From Schwartzia sp. (in: firmicutes) (GTDB taxonomy: Bacteria; Bacillota; Negativicutes; Selenomonadales; Selenomonadaceae): a stretch of 5,088 bases of DNA. The translations under genes were made by a program, and so were the position numbers. Positions 4,054-5,088 of this stretch are shown piece after piece; position 1 is the stretch's first letter; every line of letters starts with the position of its first letter. The notes below the pieces were generated by a model. It did not search any database. It saw nothing but the letters and a program-made list of their open reading frames with translations, and was not told the DNA's origin. The stretch lies in the NCBI GenBank assembly GCA_017939945.1, contig JAGAZS010000312.1, forward strand, positions 1-5,088, read 5' to 3'.

Positions 4054-5088
4054 ATGAATCTTGGAAAAGAAACGGAGACGCTGGAATTTAAAAAGACAAC
4101 CGGCGAAATGAAAGAGGCTATGGTTTCTATAGCAGCGATGCTGAACAAACACGGGATTGGCACACTATACTATGGTGTGAAGCCCAACGGGGAGGTCGTG
4201 GGACAAGATGTGTCGGAAACCTCTTTGAGAGATGTGTCGCGATCGGTTTTTGAGAGCATTAAACCGCAAATCTATCCTGCCATTGAAGAAATTGTAATGG
4301 ATGGACGGCACTTGATAAAGGTCGAGTTTAGCGGCGATAGTTCCCCGTATTCTGCCTATGGAAGATATTATCTGCGCACCGCAGATGAGGATCGCGAAGT
4401 TGCGCCTGAAGAATTAAAGGCTTTTTTTGAATCCAACCGATTCCGTATGAAATGGGAAAAGGGGAAATCCGAGTCCTTGGCCAGCCAAATCGACAAATCG
4501 GCAATCAAGTCGTTTTGGCAGGAGGCAATAGCGGCAGGGCGTCTCTCTAAAGGACGATATACTTGCCCTATGATTCTGAAACGGTTCGGACTTATAAAAG
4601 GCGACAGCTTAACCAACGCCGGAGAGGTATTGTTTGGCAATAGGCAGCCGGTTACGCTGAAGATGGGGATATTTGCAACCGATGAAAAGCTGACCATACT
4701 GGATATGCAAATGGTTGAGGACAACATCTATAATCTCTTGGGAAAAGCTGAAGCATACATCCTCAAGAATATTCGGTGGAGAAGCGAGATCAGCGGAATG
4801 GAACGTGAAGAAATACCGGAGATTCCCGTCGCAGTTATCAGAGAGGTGCTTGCCAACGGATTTGCACACGCAATCTACGGGAGCAGAACGAACCACGAAA
4901 TATGTATACATCCCCATAGGATTACCGTTTATAGTCCGGGAAACTATGCAAGCTCGCATCAGCCGGAGGAATATATCAAAGGGCATGTGGAATCTGAGCT
5001 AAGAAATGCTACGATTTCAAAAATTCTTTATCTTGGTCGCCGCATAGAACAGTTCGGCAGTGGATTTAAACGAATCAACAGCCTGTGC
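4054..5088 (+). CDS. AlbA_2/Schlafen-domain ATP-binding protein, C-terminus outside the window
   Basis: The 345 codons seen are open to the window edge. Residues about 6-115 are an AlbA_2 (Schlafen AlbA) domain: ETETLEFKKT (6-15), SIAAMLNKHGIGTLYYGV (25-42, where relatives usually have GG rather than GI), NGEVVGQDVSE (45-55) and GRYYLRTADEDREVAPEEL (103-121). A linker leads to a GHKL-type ATPase domain (about 255 on): IREVLANGFAHAIY (262-275) holds the N-box Glu264 and Asn268, and EQFGSGFKRI (332-341) is the glycine loop. Many relatives end in a winged helix and are called transcriptional regulators, and they are frequently found within type I R-M loci. ATG 4054 has AAGGGCGG (4039-4046) in front and lies about 25 bases after the predicted transcript start. 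Codon use is A+T-richer than the genes at the left. The true role of this family is unsettled. Confidence 0.85.
   Translation, partial: MNLGKETETLEFKKTTGEMKEAMVSIAAMLNKHGIGTLYYGVKPNGEVVGQDVSETSLRDVSRSVFESIKPQIYPAIEEIVMDGRHLIKVEFSGDSSPYSAYGRYYLRTADEDREVAPEELKAFFESNRFRMKWEKGKSESLASQIDKSAIKSFWQEAIAAGRLSKGRYTCPMILKRFGLIKGDSLTNAGEVLFGNRQPVTLKMGIFATDEKLTILDMQMVEDNIYNLLGKAEAYILKNIRWRSEISGMEREEIPEIPVAVIREVLANGFAHAIYGSRTNHEICIHPHRITVYSPGNYASSHQPEEYIKGHVESELRNATISKILYLGRRIEQFGSGFKRINSLC

Overview
The window reads entirely on the + strand and looks like a bacterial chromosome segment from an anaerobe. The main clues are paired exported flavodoxin-type proteins, a membrane protein of the DUF4405 type, and G+C-rich housekeeping-style codon use next to A+T-richer accessory genes. 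A Firmicute, possibly of the Negativicutes, would fit, but that is an inference from gene content and cannot be confirmed here.

Left part (1-2141): a tightly packed redox operon. It opens with the damaged 3' end of what looks like a cupin-domain gene (to 199). Next is a flavodoxin-family flavoprotein with a twin-arginine/lipoprotein leader (209-889), a DUF4405-type polytopic membrane protein with several histidines in its helices (907-1569), and a second flavodoxin with a cleavable-type signal peptide (1590-2141). Gaps are 9-20 bases, so the genes are probably cotranscribed. The two flavodoxins probably act outside the cytoplasmic membrane, with the membrane protein as electron conduit; this is inference. 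The first flavodoxin has a strong internal ribosome binding site just before the Met that begins its flavodoxin fold, which could give a second, cytosolic form.

Middle (2142-2900): a mazEF-type toxin-antitoxin pair. A perfect 14-bp inverted repeat overlaps the -10 of its promoter, the toxin starts with TTG directly after the antitoxin stop codon, and a hairpin terminator follows.

Right part (2900-5088): the remains of a type I restriction-modification locus. An A+T-rich inverted repeat precedes hsdM, which is intact for 216 codons and then breaks off exactly where the methyltransferase SAM-binding motif should begin. About 290 bases of unassigned A+T-rich DNA follow. Then comes a near-consensus promoter carrying three copies of a TGTCACTTT half-site and an AlbA_2/Schlafen-type ATP-binding protein gene that runs off the window. 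Such ATP-binding genes are often found inside type I R-M loci, so the layout suggests a collapsed defence island in which the accessory regulator-like gene kept an intact promoter while the methyltransferase was lost. No RNA gene, CRISPR array or complete insertion sequence was seen.
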